From NCBI GenBank assembly GCA_021156105.1, contig JAJNBD010000012.1:1-64000 (forward strand): DNA of 64,000 nt, in the 5' to 3' direction. The translations under genes were made by a program, and so were the position numbers. This DNA is from Gammaproteobacteria bacterium. Lineage in GTDB: Bacteria; Pseudomonadota; Gammaproteobacteria; CAISUE01. This document shows, one piece after another, positions 43,660 to 52,691 of this stretch; position 1 is the stretch's first letter; each line of letters starts with the position of its first letter. The notes below the pieces were generated by a model, which did not search any database, had not been told where the DNA came from, and saw nothing but the letters and a program-made list of their open reading frames with translations.

Positions 43660-46247
43660 ACTTTTGCTTGGTTGCGCCCGTTATTTTTTGCTTCATATAA
43701 GGCATGATCGGCCATGGCAATAACATCATGAGCGTTGTCTGCATCTTGAGGGTAAAAGGCAATCCCAATTGAAACAGTAACTCTTGTGGTTTCAGGTATA
43801 TTGTCTCTTTCTACATTGAAGATAAGTTGGCTAATCGCTACCCGCAGTAATTCAGTGCGTTCTAAGGCTAGCTCAGGACTGATACCCGATAGAATAACCG
43901 TAAATTCTTCGCCACCATAACGGCAGGCAACGTCATAAGGGCGGATATGTTGCAAGACCACTTCGCCAAGTTTTTTTAATACTTGGTCTCCTGCTTCATG
44001 ACCATAACTATCATTATATTTTTTGAAATAATCAATATCAATCATGAGGATGCCAACTGTTAATCCATTACGTTTGGCACGGGCAAGCTCGCTTTCAAGG
44101 CTTTCATCAAGAAAGCGGCGATTATGTAAACCTGTAAGTGAATCAATCAGTGATTGGTGGCGTAATCTTTCTTGTAAAAGGATATTGGAGAGGCAAAGAG
44201 AAATTTGCCTGCTGACGGTTATAGCGAGCTGCTTAGATGAGTTTAATAAATCTACCAGTTGCTTTTCTGTTTGTAGATAAAATAATCCCACTAAAGCATT
44301 TTGCACATACAAAGGGATACATAAGTAAGCTGCTTGCTTATCATACAATGCTTTGGCGTGAACACAAAGCAAATCATTTTTAATATTGTCGATAAGATAA
44401 GGCGTGCTAAAACGAATTCCCCAGCACTCTGTGGGTTTAAAATTAGTTGCTTGTGGCGGCTTTGGGCCCCAGCTTGATACGCATTCTAAATAATCTTTTC
44501 CGATGTACATAATATATAAAGCACCCGAAAGTTTTGGAAAGATTTTTTTGCTGAAAGTTGCGACTACTTGCGCTGCTTCTTGACTGGCTAGACAAACTTG
44601 TAGAGCAAGATTAAATTTTTTTAACAATGTCTCTTCAAGCTTTTTTTTGTTTAAGTTCTCTAAGCTTTTTGATAGCAGGTTATTGGCAGAGATAAGCTTT
44701 TTGACTAAAGGAGAGACTTGCCAAAATACTAGCGCTAAGCCAAATAGAATCAATAATAAGGCAAGTGGGAAAATAACGGCTAACTGCTTACGTAAAGGCG
44801 CATAAATTTCGCTGCGATTAATTTTTATGACCATGCCAAGGCCAGTTTTTCCAAGAGGTTCAAAGGCTGCGGCAACCATTTGGCCCCGATAATCAGTCGC
44901 ATTAATGGTGCCCGCTTTGTTTTCAAGCGCATGGCCAATAGGTATGCGTAATCCTTGATATAAATAGCTGCCATAAAAGGGTTTGGGGGTGAATCGGGAA
45001 GGGAAGCATGTCATGTTTGTTCCTGCTTCTTTTTTGCAGATCCGCATTTCTCCCGTCTCACCCAGCGTATTATAGTTAAGGTAGCTATTTGAAAAACCCT
45101 CTAGCGGTGTTTCAACAACTAAATAACCTAATAAGATTCTATTACCAGTATTTGAATAGACAGGGACGGTTGTTTTAAACCAAAAATGGTTGCTCGACCA
45201 GGAAAGCTGTTTTAATAAGCCCTCAGATTGTATGGGTAAGCTTAGTTCTGGCTGCGAAAATTGGCCAAATAAAAAGAATTGTTGTTTTTTAAGATCCTCT
45301 AAAGCTAGTGCTGTAAAGTGTTTAAGCCTTGTGTGGCTTGAGATATTGTTTAAAATATCGGTCGTACGATGTGCTTTATCAGTATAAGCATTTTGTAATA
45401 AAGGATCTTTGCTAAGCTCTAAAGCTTCTCCTTCAATTTCATTGGTTTCATGATTAAAGGTGCTAATTTTATCGTGAAGAACTTCTTCTAAATGCTTATT
45501 AAGTGAAAACATATGTGTATAAGTTAAACCAGCGATACCGCCAATTCCAACGCTTAAAGATAAAGTCGATAAAACAATGCCAACAATAAAAATAATTTTT
45601 TTATCCTGATTTTGCTCATAAAATTTTCTACACCAAGAGGATTGGCTCCATAGCGACCACCAGGCAATGCTAACAATAATAAAGCTTAAGCCAGTTTGTA
45701 TTGCCATTCCGGTCGAGTGATACCAGGGAAAAATAAATTCAAGTTTGAGGGTATAAATTAATAAGCTAGTTAAAGCTATAAATAAAATAGCTAAGGTTAA
45801 AATCTGAATAGTGCTGCCAACAATTTTTTTATGCCCCAAAGGAAGCAGCAAGCCAACAATACAGCTGAGAATAAATGCTACCGATGTACTTGGAGAAGCT
45901 TTGTCTGGGCTTGGGCTTGGATTTGTAAACCAAGGCTTAACCATAAGTTGCTTAATACCTAAGTTGTAATCAAAAATATTTTGAGAAAAGCTTAGTAAAG
46001 CAATAATCAGAATAAAAATTAATAGACTACGGATAAATAGACCTTGCTGATAGCCTAATGAAAACTGAAGTTTAAATAATAAAATACCGGTTAAGAAAAA
46101 ACATACTGCGTCATTAAAGGGCAGGGCCATAAGGCCAGGGACAGGTTGAAGGATTGCTTGAATATGAAATAACCAGGCATAGATTGAAATACCGCCAATA
46201 ATGATAAGCAATATCGAGCAGAACGTGGTAAGTGGGCGAATATGCAT
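43641..46247 (-). CDS. membrane diguanylate cyclase with periplasmic sensor and GAF domain
   Basis: This 868-residue protein has a block of seven to eight TM helices (about 8-240), a periplasmic sensor region (about 260-490, including PSRFTPKPFYGS), a TM helix near 500-520, a GAF-like domain (about 540-690) and a C-terminal GGDEF domain with RYGGEEF. The product-inhibition site RPYD lies five residues before GGEEF, so feedback control is expected. It faces the EAL gene tail to tail, opposing activities encoded as a convergent pair. Confidence 0.87.
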   Translation of the reverse strand: MHIRPLTTFCSILLIIIGGISIYAWLFHIQAILQPVPGLMALPFNDAVCFFLTGILLFKLQFSLGYQQGLFIRSLLIFILIIALLSFSQNIFDYNLGIKQLMVKPWFTNPSPSPDKASPSTSVAFILSCIVGLLLPLGHKKIVGSTIQILTLAILFIALTSLLIYTLKLEFIFPWYHSTGMAIQTGLSFIIVSIAWWSLWSQSSWCRKFYEQNQDKKIIFIVGIVLSTLSLSVGIGGIAGLTYTHMFSLNKHLEEVLHDKISTFNHETNEIEGEALELSKDPLLQNAYTDKAHRTTDILNNISSHTRLKHFTALALEDLKKQQFFLFGQFSQPELSLPIQSEGLLKQLSWSSNHFWFKTTVPVYSNTGNRILLGYLVVETPLEGFSNSYLNYNTLGETGEMRICKKEAGTNMTCFPSRFTPKPFYGSYLYQGLRIPIGHALENKAGTINATDYRGQMVAAAFEPLGKTGLGMVIKINRSEIYAPLRKQLAVIFPLALLLILFGLALVFWQVSPLVKKLISANNLLSKSLENLNKKKLEETLLKKFNLALQVCLASQEAAQVVATFSKKIFPKLSGALYIMYIGKDYLECVSSWGPKPPQATNFKPTECWGIRFSTPYLIDNIKNDLLCVHAKALYDKQAAYLCIPLYVQNALVGLFYLQTEKQLVDLLNSSKQLAITVSRQISLCLSNILLQERLRHQSLIDSLTGLHNRRFLDESLESELARAKRNGLTVGILMIDIDYFKKYNDSYGHEAGDQVLKKLGEVVLQHIRPYDVACRYGGEEFTVILSGISPELALERTELLRVAISQLIFNVERDNIPETTRVTVSIGIAFYPQDADNAHDVIAMADHALYEAKNNGRNQAKVYTKKA

Positions 46248-46766
46248 GGTTAGCGCGAGCTCTACAGAATAAGTATGGTGATTAATTTAACCCGTATAAA
46301 ACCATAATTTTTAAACATATGTTTACTGTGTGAATGTAGGCGAGGCTAATTAAAATGTTTAATATTAAGCATTATAGTTTACTAAAATTTTAATGACAAA
46401 TGATGGTGTTATGGCATCTCGTCTTAAAGGCTTTATAGCTATTGAAGCCACTCTCACTGTCAAAGATTCCGACTAAATTTTAACTCGCCTTACAACTATG
46501 CCATGATGGCTGTCAATGGTGCTTCTATCAAAAACACTTCAACAGGTACAAGCTGCTGGATTAAGCCAGAATATCTTAATGGCATTTGGCAATGCTGCGG
46601 TTTTCACATGGCAAGAAATGGTGCCTAGTTTTTTACTGTCTTTCGATATAGTGGATGTCTTAAGGCATAGTGTTTGATTACAATATATGTCGAATATTTA
46701 AAAGTCCCTGGTATGTATATTGCTACTCTTGTTAATAGTACTTTTCACTGTTGATGGAGCAGCGTT
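46248..46766. other. gene-poor stretch with decayed coding remnants
   Basis: Plus-strand fragments at 46400-46475 (LKGFIAIEATLTVKDSD) and 46535-46677 (QAAGLSQNILMAFGNAAV, then VPSFLLSFDIVDVL and a stop) have coding character but are separated by stops and frame changes. They look like one decayed gene of unknown family. Otherwise only the promoter regions of the flanking genes are present. Confidence 0.35.
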
Positions 46767-47060
46767 ATGAAAATAAATCAGTATACGAGAACGGCAATTA
46801 TTTATTCTCTTGATGACGTTTTTGCTTATATTGTTGAGATCAAGGAAGGAGATAAAAGTTATTATATTTGTATGAAGAATAATGAGCCTGTGCAGTTTGG
46901 CAATATGGCTGATGCCAGACAAGCTGCTTTAGACAAAAATGCCAAAGAAGCTTATCTAGCCTTAAGCAAAACTTATGAAGAAAATGATTTAACGACTGCT
47001 CATGGCATTCGGCAGCCGCATTATGACTATATTCCCTTGAGCCTACCTTTAAGAGATTAG
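46767..47060 (+). CDS. small conserved-type protein, DUF6482-like
   Basis: This 97-residue soluble protein has a GGAG ribosome site. It shows a beta-strand-rich start (YIVEIKEGDKSYYICMKNNEPVQF) and a helix (MADARQAALDKNAKEAYLAL), which recalls the DUF6482 family as I remember it. No function is known and no catalytic motif is seen. Confidence 0.5.
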   Translation: MKINQYTRTAIIYSLDDVFAYIVEIKEGDKSYYICMKNNEPVQFGNMADARQAALDKNAKEAYLALSKTYEENDLTTAHGIRQPHYDYIPLSLPLRD

Positions 47061-47400
47061 TGCTCGCGGGGTGTTTGTTCTTCTTCCGTAAGTTTATCCT
47101 ATTTCGCGAATCCGAGCGCGATTAAGTCATTTTATTCCTTTTTAATCTAATAATTTCCCTGTTGCCCTATGTTTGCCTTTAAAGAGGCACGGTTACGGTA
47201 AGGCCTAATCAATAAGGGTGCCTAAGTCAGCAATGGCTTCTTAATACCCGTAAACGACTACCTATTCGTATGTTTAGCTCAATTTAAGATGATTTTGATC
47301 AGTTGGTGAAAGATGTGGGGTGCGGATTTAAGCAGTTTGGGGCAACAGCAAGCTAAGGAACGATAGCTTGCCGCAGCTTTTCATCATTAAGAAATTGGAT
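47061..47400. other. intergenic region, no gene seen
   Basis: No coding frame with a start and ribosome site is visible on either strand. A small perfect hairpin, GCAAGCTA-N8-TAGCTTGC, lies at about 47349-47372, 30 bp after the end of the leftward exported gene. It could slow or end that transcript, but it lacks a T-run. Confidence 0.4.
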
Positions 47401-48066
47401 TTACGGTTTAAGTCTAAAACTAATCTCAGTTGGTGCAGTGGGCATATTCCAATACAGATCATCTTCAGTAAACCGCTGTAGCGTTAATCCGTGGCCACCT
47501 ACAAAGACAGTGAGATTGCCTGCGAACTTTGGGTCAGCTGCTAAGGTTTGGAGTCTAGCACGATATCCCGCTCTATCAGTATCCATGGGAGGAATCCAGG
47601 TGAAGGTCGTTAAGGAGTCATTAAAGCGCAATCCTTGAGGAACGCTCACGCCAAACTTTACTCGCTCGCTCGCTACGCGCTGTTTAGGGGTTAGGCTTGC
47701 GAACTGCCCTAATCCGCTTTTATCGGAATCGATGGAGAGTCCCCAGCCAATTCTCGTTGCGGGTAATTTTAATTTTGCTGGGTCCAATGCCCAAGCAAGC
47801 GCCGCTACTGTTTTTGCGGTGTTAAGGCTATCCACCCATAGTTGCCGATTTGTACCAGTTGATTCATGGCCCATAACTTCATAACCGTTGAGTGTTCTGC
47901 CATCCAAAAATCTTGCTTCTAGAGCTGTCGTTGCGCTTTCCCCAAGAGCATTTTGCAGAGCTGCTCTAGCCTCTGCGTCCAGAACTGTTGCATTTTGCGT
48001 GCTGGCTACCCCAAGATTAGCTAATGCAGCTAATCCTGCTGTCAGTAGTATTTTCTTCATTGACAT
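47401..48066 (-). CDS. exported hypothetical protein
   Basis: This 221-residue protein has a signal peptide (KKILLTAGLAALANLGVAS, cleavage near residue 22). The mature part is alanine-rich at first (DAEARAALQNAL), then polar with no cysteines and the segment GNLTVFVGGHGLTLQRF. Family unknown. Base composition is more GC-rich than the neighbours, suggesting transfer or different selection. An AAGGAGAG site precedes the ATG. Confidence 0.55.
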   Translation of the reverse strand: MSMKKILLTAGLAALANLGVASTQNATVLDAEARAALQNALGESATTALEARFLDGRTLNGYEVMGHESTGTNRQLWVDSLNTAKTVAALAWALDPAKLKLPATRIGWGLSIDSDKSGLGQFASLTPKQRVASERVKFGVSVPQGLRFNDSLTTFTWIPPMDTDRAGYRARLQTLAADPKFAGNLTVFVGGHGLTLQRFTEDDLYWNMPTAPTEISFRLKP

Positions 48067-48096
48067 ATTTACTCTCCTTGGTGGTTTGTTAAAAAA

Positions 48097-48204
48097 TTAC
48101 TTTTTACCTTTATTGACGACGTTGTTTAGAGCTTGAACTGCTTTGAATGCAGGAACTTTAGAGACTTTAGTTCTAAATTTTTCGCCGGCAAAGCGATTGC
48201 AGCT
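48097..48204 (-). pseudogene. HU-family C-terminal remnant
   Basis: On the minus strand a frame reads SCNRFAGEKFRTKVSKVPAF, then a KA-x-x-ALN tail ending NKGKK and TAA at 48097. It matches the HU arm and tail (R-N-P-x-T-G-E-K then [12 protein letters not shown]). In-frame stops lie just upstream of the fragment, near 48206 and further, and no N-terminal half is visible. It is a decayed hup copy lying just upstream of the exported gene. Confidence 0.65.
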
Positions 48205-48435
48205 TGTACATGCCGAGTGTCAATAGTTAACTCAGTATACAACAATTGCTTGAACTTTGGACGCTATTTTCAATGGCTTTCGTTTTTAAACAGGCAATTT
48301 ATCTGCGGCGGGATTATTTTCCAGTACAACATATGAAGCGCTGCAGTAAGGATTGTTAACTAAACCCCTAACTTGAAAAGGATAAAGATAAGTGATTGAA
48401 GATAATACAGTGGCCATCTGATAAGTTTTATTTAG

Positions 48436-48756
48436 CTAGGTAAACTTTTCCTGAATATTATCTACTTCTAAAAATGCATTTTTATTAAGGAGCAGAACGC
48501 CAGCAACATGGTGATTGCTATAGGCTGGATTGTCATTTTGATTGAAAATATATTGCTCGCTTTGTTTGTTAAAATTAAAGCTTTTCATCATTTCCTGGCA
48601 GGCTGAGAGTGATAAAACCTTTGAAGTTGCCTTAATGTTATAAAAAGCTACGATATAGTTGACTATATTATTTTTGGAGCTGCTTTGTGCAAAAGAAGCG
48701 ATAGAAAATACTCCACATCCAATGATAAAAGAAATTAATCGAGTAGTTTTTTTTAT
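48436..48756 (-). CDS. small exported protein with AUA start, or recently start-lost gene
   Basis: A minus-strand frame of 106 codons has signal-peptide character (IKKTTRLISFIIGCGVFSIASFA, cleavage near 23) and a Cys-containing mature part. No ATG, GTG or TTG exists in frame before the middle of the gene, and a stop lies two codons upstream of the first candidate. A good AGGA ribosome site stands 5 nt before ATA at 48754-48756, exactly where ATG is expected. Either AUA is used as a rare start or a single G-to-A change silenced it. A second leftward frame (48766-48996) ends just upstream of this ribosome site, but I cannot support it as a gene. Confidence 0.45.
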   Translation of the reverse strand: MKKTTRLISFIIGCGVFSIASFAQSSSKNNIVNYIVAFYNIKATSKVLSLSACQEMMKSFNFNKQSEQYIFNQNDNPAYSNHHVAGVLLLNKNAFLEVDNIQEKFT

Positions 48757-49059
48757 ATGCTATTCCTATATAAGCTTAGTAATAAATCTAGCAGATGTAT
48801 GTTGTATTGGTGTAAGACCTTTGCCAAGCCGGGAAAAATGTGCCGTATCAGGGATTGCTCTTAGCATAATATTATTACATTTAAAACGTGTATTTTCTAA
48901 AAATAAAGAGAAAGGCTCCGTGGTGTTTTTTATTCCTCCCATAATGATGTGCCTAAGTTTAGTGTCCAGATAAAAAAGTTGGCCTATGAATTGCAAGGCA
49001 TTTCTTGCTGAATTTGTTCATAATATGTGGCAGTTGTCTCTAACATTCAGGAGGGTAGG

Positions 49060-49866
49060 ATGAGAAAACAATTTTTCCAAAAGCCAAAAACTAACGAACG
49101 TGCTTATGTTATTCCTTATTTTCAAGAAGGGTCAGAGGTAAAAGTCTTAAGTGGGCGTGAATGCGCAATCCACCAAAAAGCATTCGGCGAATTTAAAACA
49201 AAATATCGTAATTGGCCAGCGCTTTATGATGCCATTATAAAAAATCAATTTCAATTGGATGCGGAAGGTAGTAATCGAGCGCTTTTTATTCAAAGAAATT
49301 TTTCTGGTATTTTACTAATAGGCAGAACGGCTTTGGCTGGAGGAAGGAGAGAAGATGGTGATTTTAGCTTGCAAGCAACTGCAATACGAGAGCTTAAAGA
49401 AGAATTTGGCGTTGCTGAAGGGGTAGAGGAAAGCTTGCTTGAGCGCTTAGATGAGAAAAGATTTGATATGCGTTATGAGGTTTACTATGCATTAGATTTA
49501 AATAAAAAAGTATTTGACCCGCAAGAAATTATTGCACAGTTTAATTCCGCGATAGACGTCACAAATGAAAAAAGGCTGATTGAAATACTACCTATTTTTG
49601 AGGCCATTGAAAAACTTAAACAACCAGATGCATTAGATGTTGAATATATTAAAAGCGAAGTTAAGAGTTTTGTAGAGGCGCTATGTGACTACATTTCCAG
49701 TAAGGTGGGCGCTGGTATTCCTTTGAGTTGCCGTGAAAAAATTACTGCTCATATTAATGCATATCAGCTTTCACGTAAGTTAAATAGTCATGTTGAAGCT
49801 ATGCAAAAACTTCAAAGCCAAATGGTACAATGCGTTCCCGCTGCTATGGGGTGCCAACCGAAATAG
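49060..49866 (+). CDS. NUDIX hydrolase-domain protein
   Basis: This protein has about 268 residues, starting at the ATG at 49060, which has a strong AGGAGG site; an in-frame GTG at 49027 does not. The Nudix box is visible at about 97-120: GGRREDGDFSLQ then RELKEEFGV, fitting G-x5-E-x7-R-E-U-x-E-E-x-G-U. These enzymes cleave nucleoside diphosphate derivatives. The C-terminal 110 residues are helical and unlike the usual short Nudix enzymes. This could add a binding role or make it an effector. Confidence 0.75.
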   Translation: MRKQFFQKPKTNERAYVIPYFQEGSEVKVLSGRECAIHQKAFGEFKTKYRNWPALYDAIIKNQFQLDAEGSNRALFIQRNFSGILLIGRTALAGGRREDGDFSLQATAIRELKEEFGVAEGVEESLLERLDEKRFDMRYEVYYALDLNKKVFDPQEIIAQFNSAIDVTNEKRLIEILPIFEAIEKLKQPDALDVEYIKSEVKSFVEALCDYISSKVGAGIPLSCREKITAHINAYQLSRKLNSHVEAMQKLQSQMVQCVPAAMGCQPK

Positions 49867-49936
49867 CTTAAATTTTGTGTAAGTTAATCGGATCAAAGCT
49901 AGGCTTTTGTCTGATAACCTCAAGGGGAAGCAGTGC

Positions 49937-50506
49937 TTAATGAGCATCGGTCTTTCTTAGGGTCGGCTCGGCTCTTTCTTTAAGGATTGCACCTGTTGCG
50001 GTTACTTCAGACTGAATCCGTTTAATTTCTTTATTCAGAGCATAACGTATTTCATATTCACGCAGGATTTCTGCTTGCATCTGAGCTAACAGAATTTTAC
50101 GCCGGTCTGATAAGGCTTTATTGCTAACATTGCGGTTTTCCAAAGCTGCTTTTAAGTCAGAAATCCGCAGCCACGTTCTCTGGAAGGTTGGATTATTTTT
50201 TGTAGATATTCCTAAAGCAGTTATTTCTTTTAACCAATCCTTACGCAATTGGCTTTCAAACTTACGTTCATCTTCAATTCTTTGGCTGACTGCGGTTGCT
50301 CGCTCAGCAAGAAGTGGATAAACCTCAAGTTCTTGGGCCTTATCTTGCAAAGTATCAAGTCTAAGCTGAGCCCAATCTTGAGCAGTCGGTGTGTTAACTG
50401 TTGGAGGAGTTGTTGGTTGTGGATATCCTTCTTGCTGAGCATATCCATATCCGCTTAATCCAAGTGTTAGTATGAGGATGCTTAATTTAAAAACATTTTT
50501 AGCCAT
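49937..50506 (-). CDS. exported helical protein of unknown function
   Basis: This 189-residue protein has a signal peptide (FKLSILILTLGLSGYGYA, cleavage near residue 23), then a Pro/Thr-rich linker (PQPTTPPTVNTPT) and a long charged helical region to the end, probably coiled coil. It is likely a periplasmic scaffold-type protein. No known family is recognised. Confidence 0.55.
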   Translation of the reverse strand: MAKNVFKLSILILTLGLSGYGYAQQEGYPQPTTPPTVNTPTAQDWAQLRLDTLQDKAQELEVYPLLAERATAVSQRIEDERKFESQLRKDWLKEITALGISTKNNPTFQRTWLRISDLKAALENRNVSNKALSDRRKILLAQMQAEILREYEIRYALNKEIKRIQSEVTATGAILKERAEPTLRKTDAH

Positions 50507-50828
50507 AATGAGTCCTTTATATGAATCAATTATACGATATGCGAAATAATTCCTTTTGAAATATCCTTGGGTAATTGAGCAAGGGGTTTTCTGTAATTAT
50601 AACAAATTTTCTCTATAGAGAATGCTTATGGAGAGGATACTTTTTATAGCGCTATTAAGTATGAGGCAGTCGCTAATACAAGTTAAGGGGTGGGAAAGAG
50701 TTTTTAACACTAAAAATATTTTTTCATTCTAAGTTCCTTTGAGGGTGTTTTGATACAGCTTTGCCGAGATGTGGTAATAGAAAATATTTGAGCTAAAATA
50801 TATGAATGATTAACTTTGTAGATCTCAT
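50507..50828. other. intergenic region, no gene seen
   Basis: This AT-rich stretch lies between two divergent genes. I see no coding frame, RNA gene, clear terminator or strong consensus promoter in it. Confidence 0.5.
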
Positions 50829-51905
50829 ATGCCTAGATTTTTAAATGTACCTGAGCGTAGAACTTGTCGGTATGATAGCCGTTATACTTCTGAAGAAATA
50901 ATAGGTTTGTACACAGATGCTTTTTCTGAGTGCAACGTTATTATCCTTTTTAATCAGGATAAAGACGGAACACGAATATCAATGACACATGCAGATCGCT
51001 TAGTGTATCCTTCACAAATTGCCGCTGAAATACAATGGATTGGTGAAGGCTTTAAGGCAATTGTTGTTGCAAAAAATGGGGAAAGTGCTGCGGAAATTCG
51101 TCAGCAAGCATTAGGCCCTTTGTTGCAAAAGTGCTCACTTCAATATTGTGCTACTGAAACTTTTGCAATTAGCTTTGATATCCAAGGTACTCTAAATACT
51201 TATACAAGGGAAAATCTTCCTTTGTTGGCTACCCATCCCCAAGAATGGCAGTTTCAAAGCAACTTTATTTTAAATTTATTATTGACAACTTATGAGCCTG
51301 TGATAACAGGTCGAAGGGAAAGTCTTTTTAAGTATGCGCAACCTAACTATGCTGAACTAAAAAATACTTCTTTGCTATTTGATGGAACAATGTGGCAGCC
51401 TTTGGCGCAACATGATGTCAAACTGGTTCCGCTTGCGGCAGATTTTTTGGCATTTATGAAAAGAGAGCTCGAGCAACAAAAAATCTTCTCTAAGACAGCC
51501 GCATTAGGTGGGGTGCGGATGTTCTTGGCGCAGAGGAATATACCACCATCGTTAATTCATACGAGTGATCAGCTCTTAATGTTGACGCATAGTTTGCTGC
51601 TAGTGACAGGAAATAATTACCAAAAAATATTTAATGATGAATTACAGTTTATTCTTAGGCAAATGTTTCAGCTGAGGGCGGATAAAGGTGAGCTTGCTTT
51701 TATGTGCGATTTAATTAAAGCCACCCAAGATAATTTTGAAAAGTTTTCAGGTTTTTTTGCACATGTTAAGAAGCTGCAGACGCCAGAACTTGCAAGCTGT
51801 TTAACGGGAATTTACAAGCTTTGTACGCGGCTTAAGCAGCATGATGCGGGTATGCAGGATACTGCTCAGCAAGTAAAATTATCGGCAGTGGCTGCGCCTA
51901 TTTAA
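50829..51905 (+). CDS. hypothetical soluble protein
   Basis: This 358-residue protein has no signal peptide or TM segment. The first 120 residues look alpha/beta and the remainder helical (AADFLAFMKRELEQQKIF and later). No motif links it to a known family. It is monocistronic with no obvious ribosome site. It could be an effector by genome context, but nothing in the sequence proves this. Confidence 0.5.
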   Translation: MPRFLNVPERRTCRYDSRYTSEEIIGLYTDAFSECNVIILFNQDKDGTRISMTHADRLVYPSQIAAEIQWIGEGFKAIVVAKNGESAAEIRQQALGPLLQKCSLQYCATETFAISFDIQGTLNTYTRENLPLLATHPQEWQFQSNFILNLLLTTYEPVITGRRESLFKYAQPNYAELKNTSLLFDGTMWQPLAQHDVKLVPLAADFLAFMKRELEQQKIFSKTAALGGVRMFLAQRNIPPSLIHTSDQLLMLTHSLLLVTGNNYQKIFNDELQFILRQMFQLRADKGELAFMCDLIKATQDNFEKFSGFFAHVKKLQTPELASCLTGIYKLCTRLKQHDAGMQDTAQQVKLSAVAAPI

Positions 51906-52070
51906 AGTATTTAAGGGGTAGGCTGAATGATAACAGAATAGTTGCCTGCTTATAGAAATAAACTATTACCACAATTGGTTTAATCGGATTGCCGCTTACT
52001 TTTTGCTTCGATACAATAAATTTAGCTATTCCCAAATAGCTAAATTAATATTAACCATTAGGAGAGTGTT

Positions 52071-52163
52071 ATGAAAGAAGCATTAATCCAGCAAATTATG
52101 AAAGGCGTTAAAAAAAGCAAACTTTGCCCTGCAAAGTGCAGTTTTATAAAAGCAAAAAACTAA
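52071..52163 (+). CDS. 30-residue cationic peptide gene
   Basis: This short frame has a strong GGAGAG site 6 nt before its ATG. The peptide (MKEALIQQIMKGVKKSKLCPAKC... ending in KAKN) is basic and has a CPAKC pair. It is followed 18 bp later by a strong terminator. It could be a genuine small protein, a toxin-like peptide or a leader peptide for attenuation of the next gene. Confidence 0.5.
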   Translation: MKEALIQQIMKGVKKSKLCPAKCSFIKAKN

Positions 52164-52181
52164 TATTTGCTATTTAAGATC

Positions 52182-52227
52182 AACGCCAAATAAAGCTAAA
52201 ACTCTTATTTGGCGTTGGATTTTTTAA
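52182..52227 (+). terminator. intrinsic terminator/attenuator before the 52239 gene
   Basis: AACGCCAAATA pairs with TATTTGGCGTT (11 bp, 13-nt loop), followed by GGATTTTTT. It ends 12 bp before the start codon of the next rightward gene, so the ribosome site of that gene lies right after the T-run. Transcripts from the peptide gene would need to read through. Confidence 0.7.
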
Positions 52228-52238
52228 AGGAGTATAGA

Positions 52239-52691
52239 ATGCGTCTTCCCGATTTAAATGAGCTTTTGCAATATAAAAATCCTGCCGTTTTAAAGCTCTA
52301 TGACCAAAATTATCCCGCTAATAAGCTCTCAAGCGAAAAAGCTTTTACAGAAGTTTTAAAATATTTATGGCTCACCAGAAGGCATGAGCTAGATCTTATG
52401 AAGAATGCGGATAATGAAAACTTTCCCCAAGCTTGCATCATGCTAAGATCAATGCGTGAAATTGATGAAATGTGGCATGAGTTTATTCTTTTTACCCAAG
52501 ATTATATGGATTTCTGTGAGAAATATTTTGGCGGTTATATGCATCATTTGCCAAATATCTTTGATAATATGCCAAGACCACGCGATGAAGTGGAAAGAGA
52601 TATTGAAAAGCTTTTGCCATATATCTATGACCATTTGGGTGAGGAAACCTTGTATACTTGGTTTGAGCCTTATCTTAAGGATGGTGAATGA
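52239..52691 (+). CDS. GRDP-like (glycine-rich-domain-protein-like) helical protein
   Basis: This 150-residue protein has its start fixed by an AAAGGAG site before the ATG at 52239; an upstream in-frame TTG lies inside the terminator. The motif IDEMWHEFILFTQDYMDFCEKYFGG followed by HHLP matches the conserved W-H-x-x-I-L-x-T-x-x-Y-x-x-F-C core of the PF07173-like family. Function is unknown; the His and Cys residues could bind metal. It overlaps the LysR gene by 4 bp. Confidence 0.6.
   Translation: MRLPDLNELLQYKNPAVLKLYDQNYPANKLSSEKAFTEVLKYLWLTRRHELDLMKNADNENFPQACIMLRSMREIDEMWHEFILFTQDYMDFCEKYFGGYMHHLPNIFDNMPRPRDEVERDIEKLLPYIYDHLGEETLYTWFEPYLKDGE

Noticed and set aside
48659..48996. Overlapping frames on both strands (plus 48659-48973, minus 48766-48996)
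   Set aside because: Neither has a ribosome site or a recognisable domain. The minus frame ends just before the AUA-start gene, but its protein looks random.
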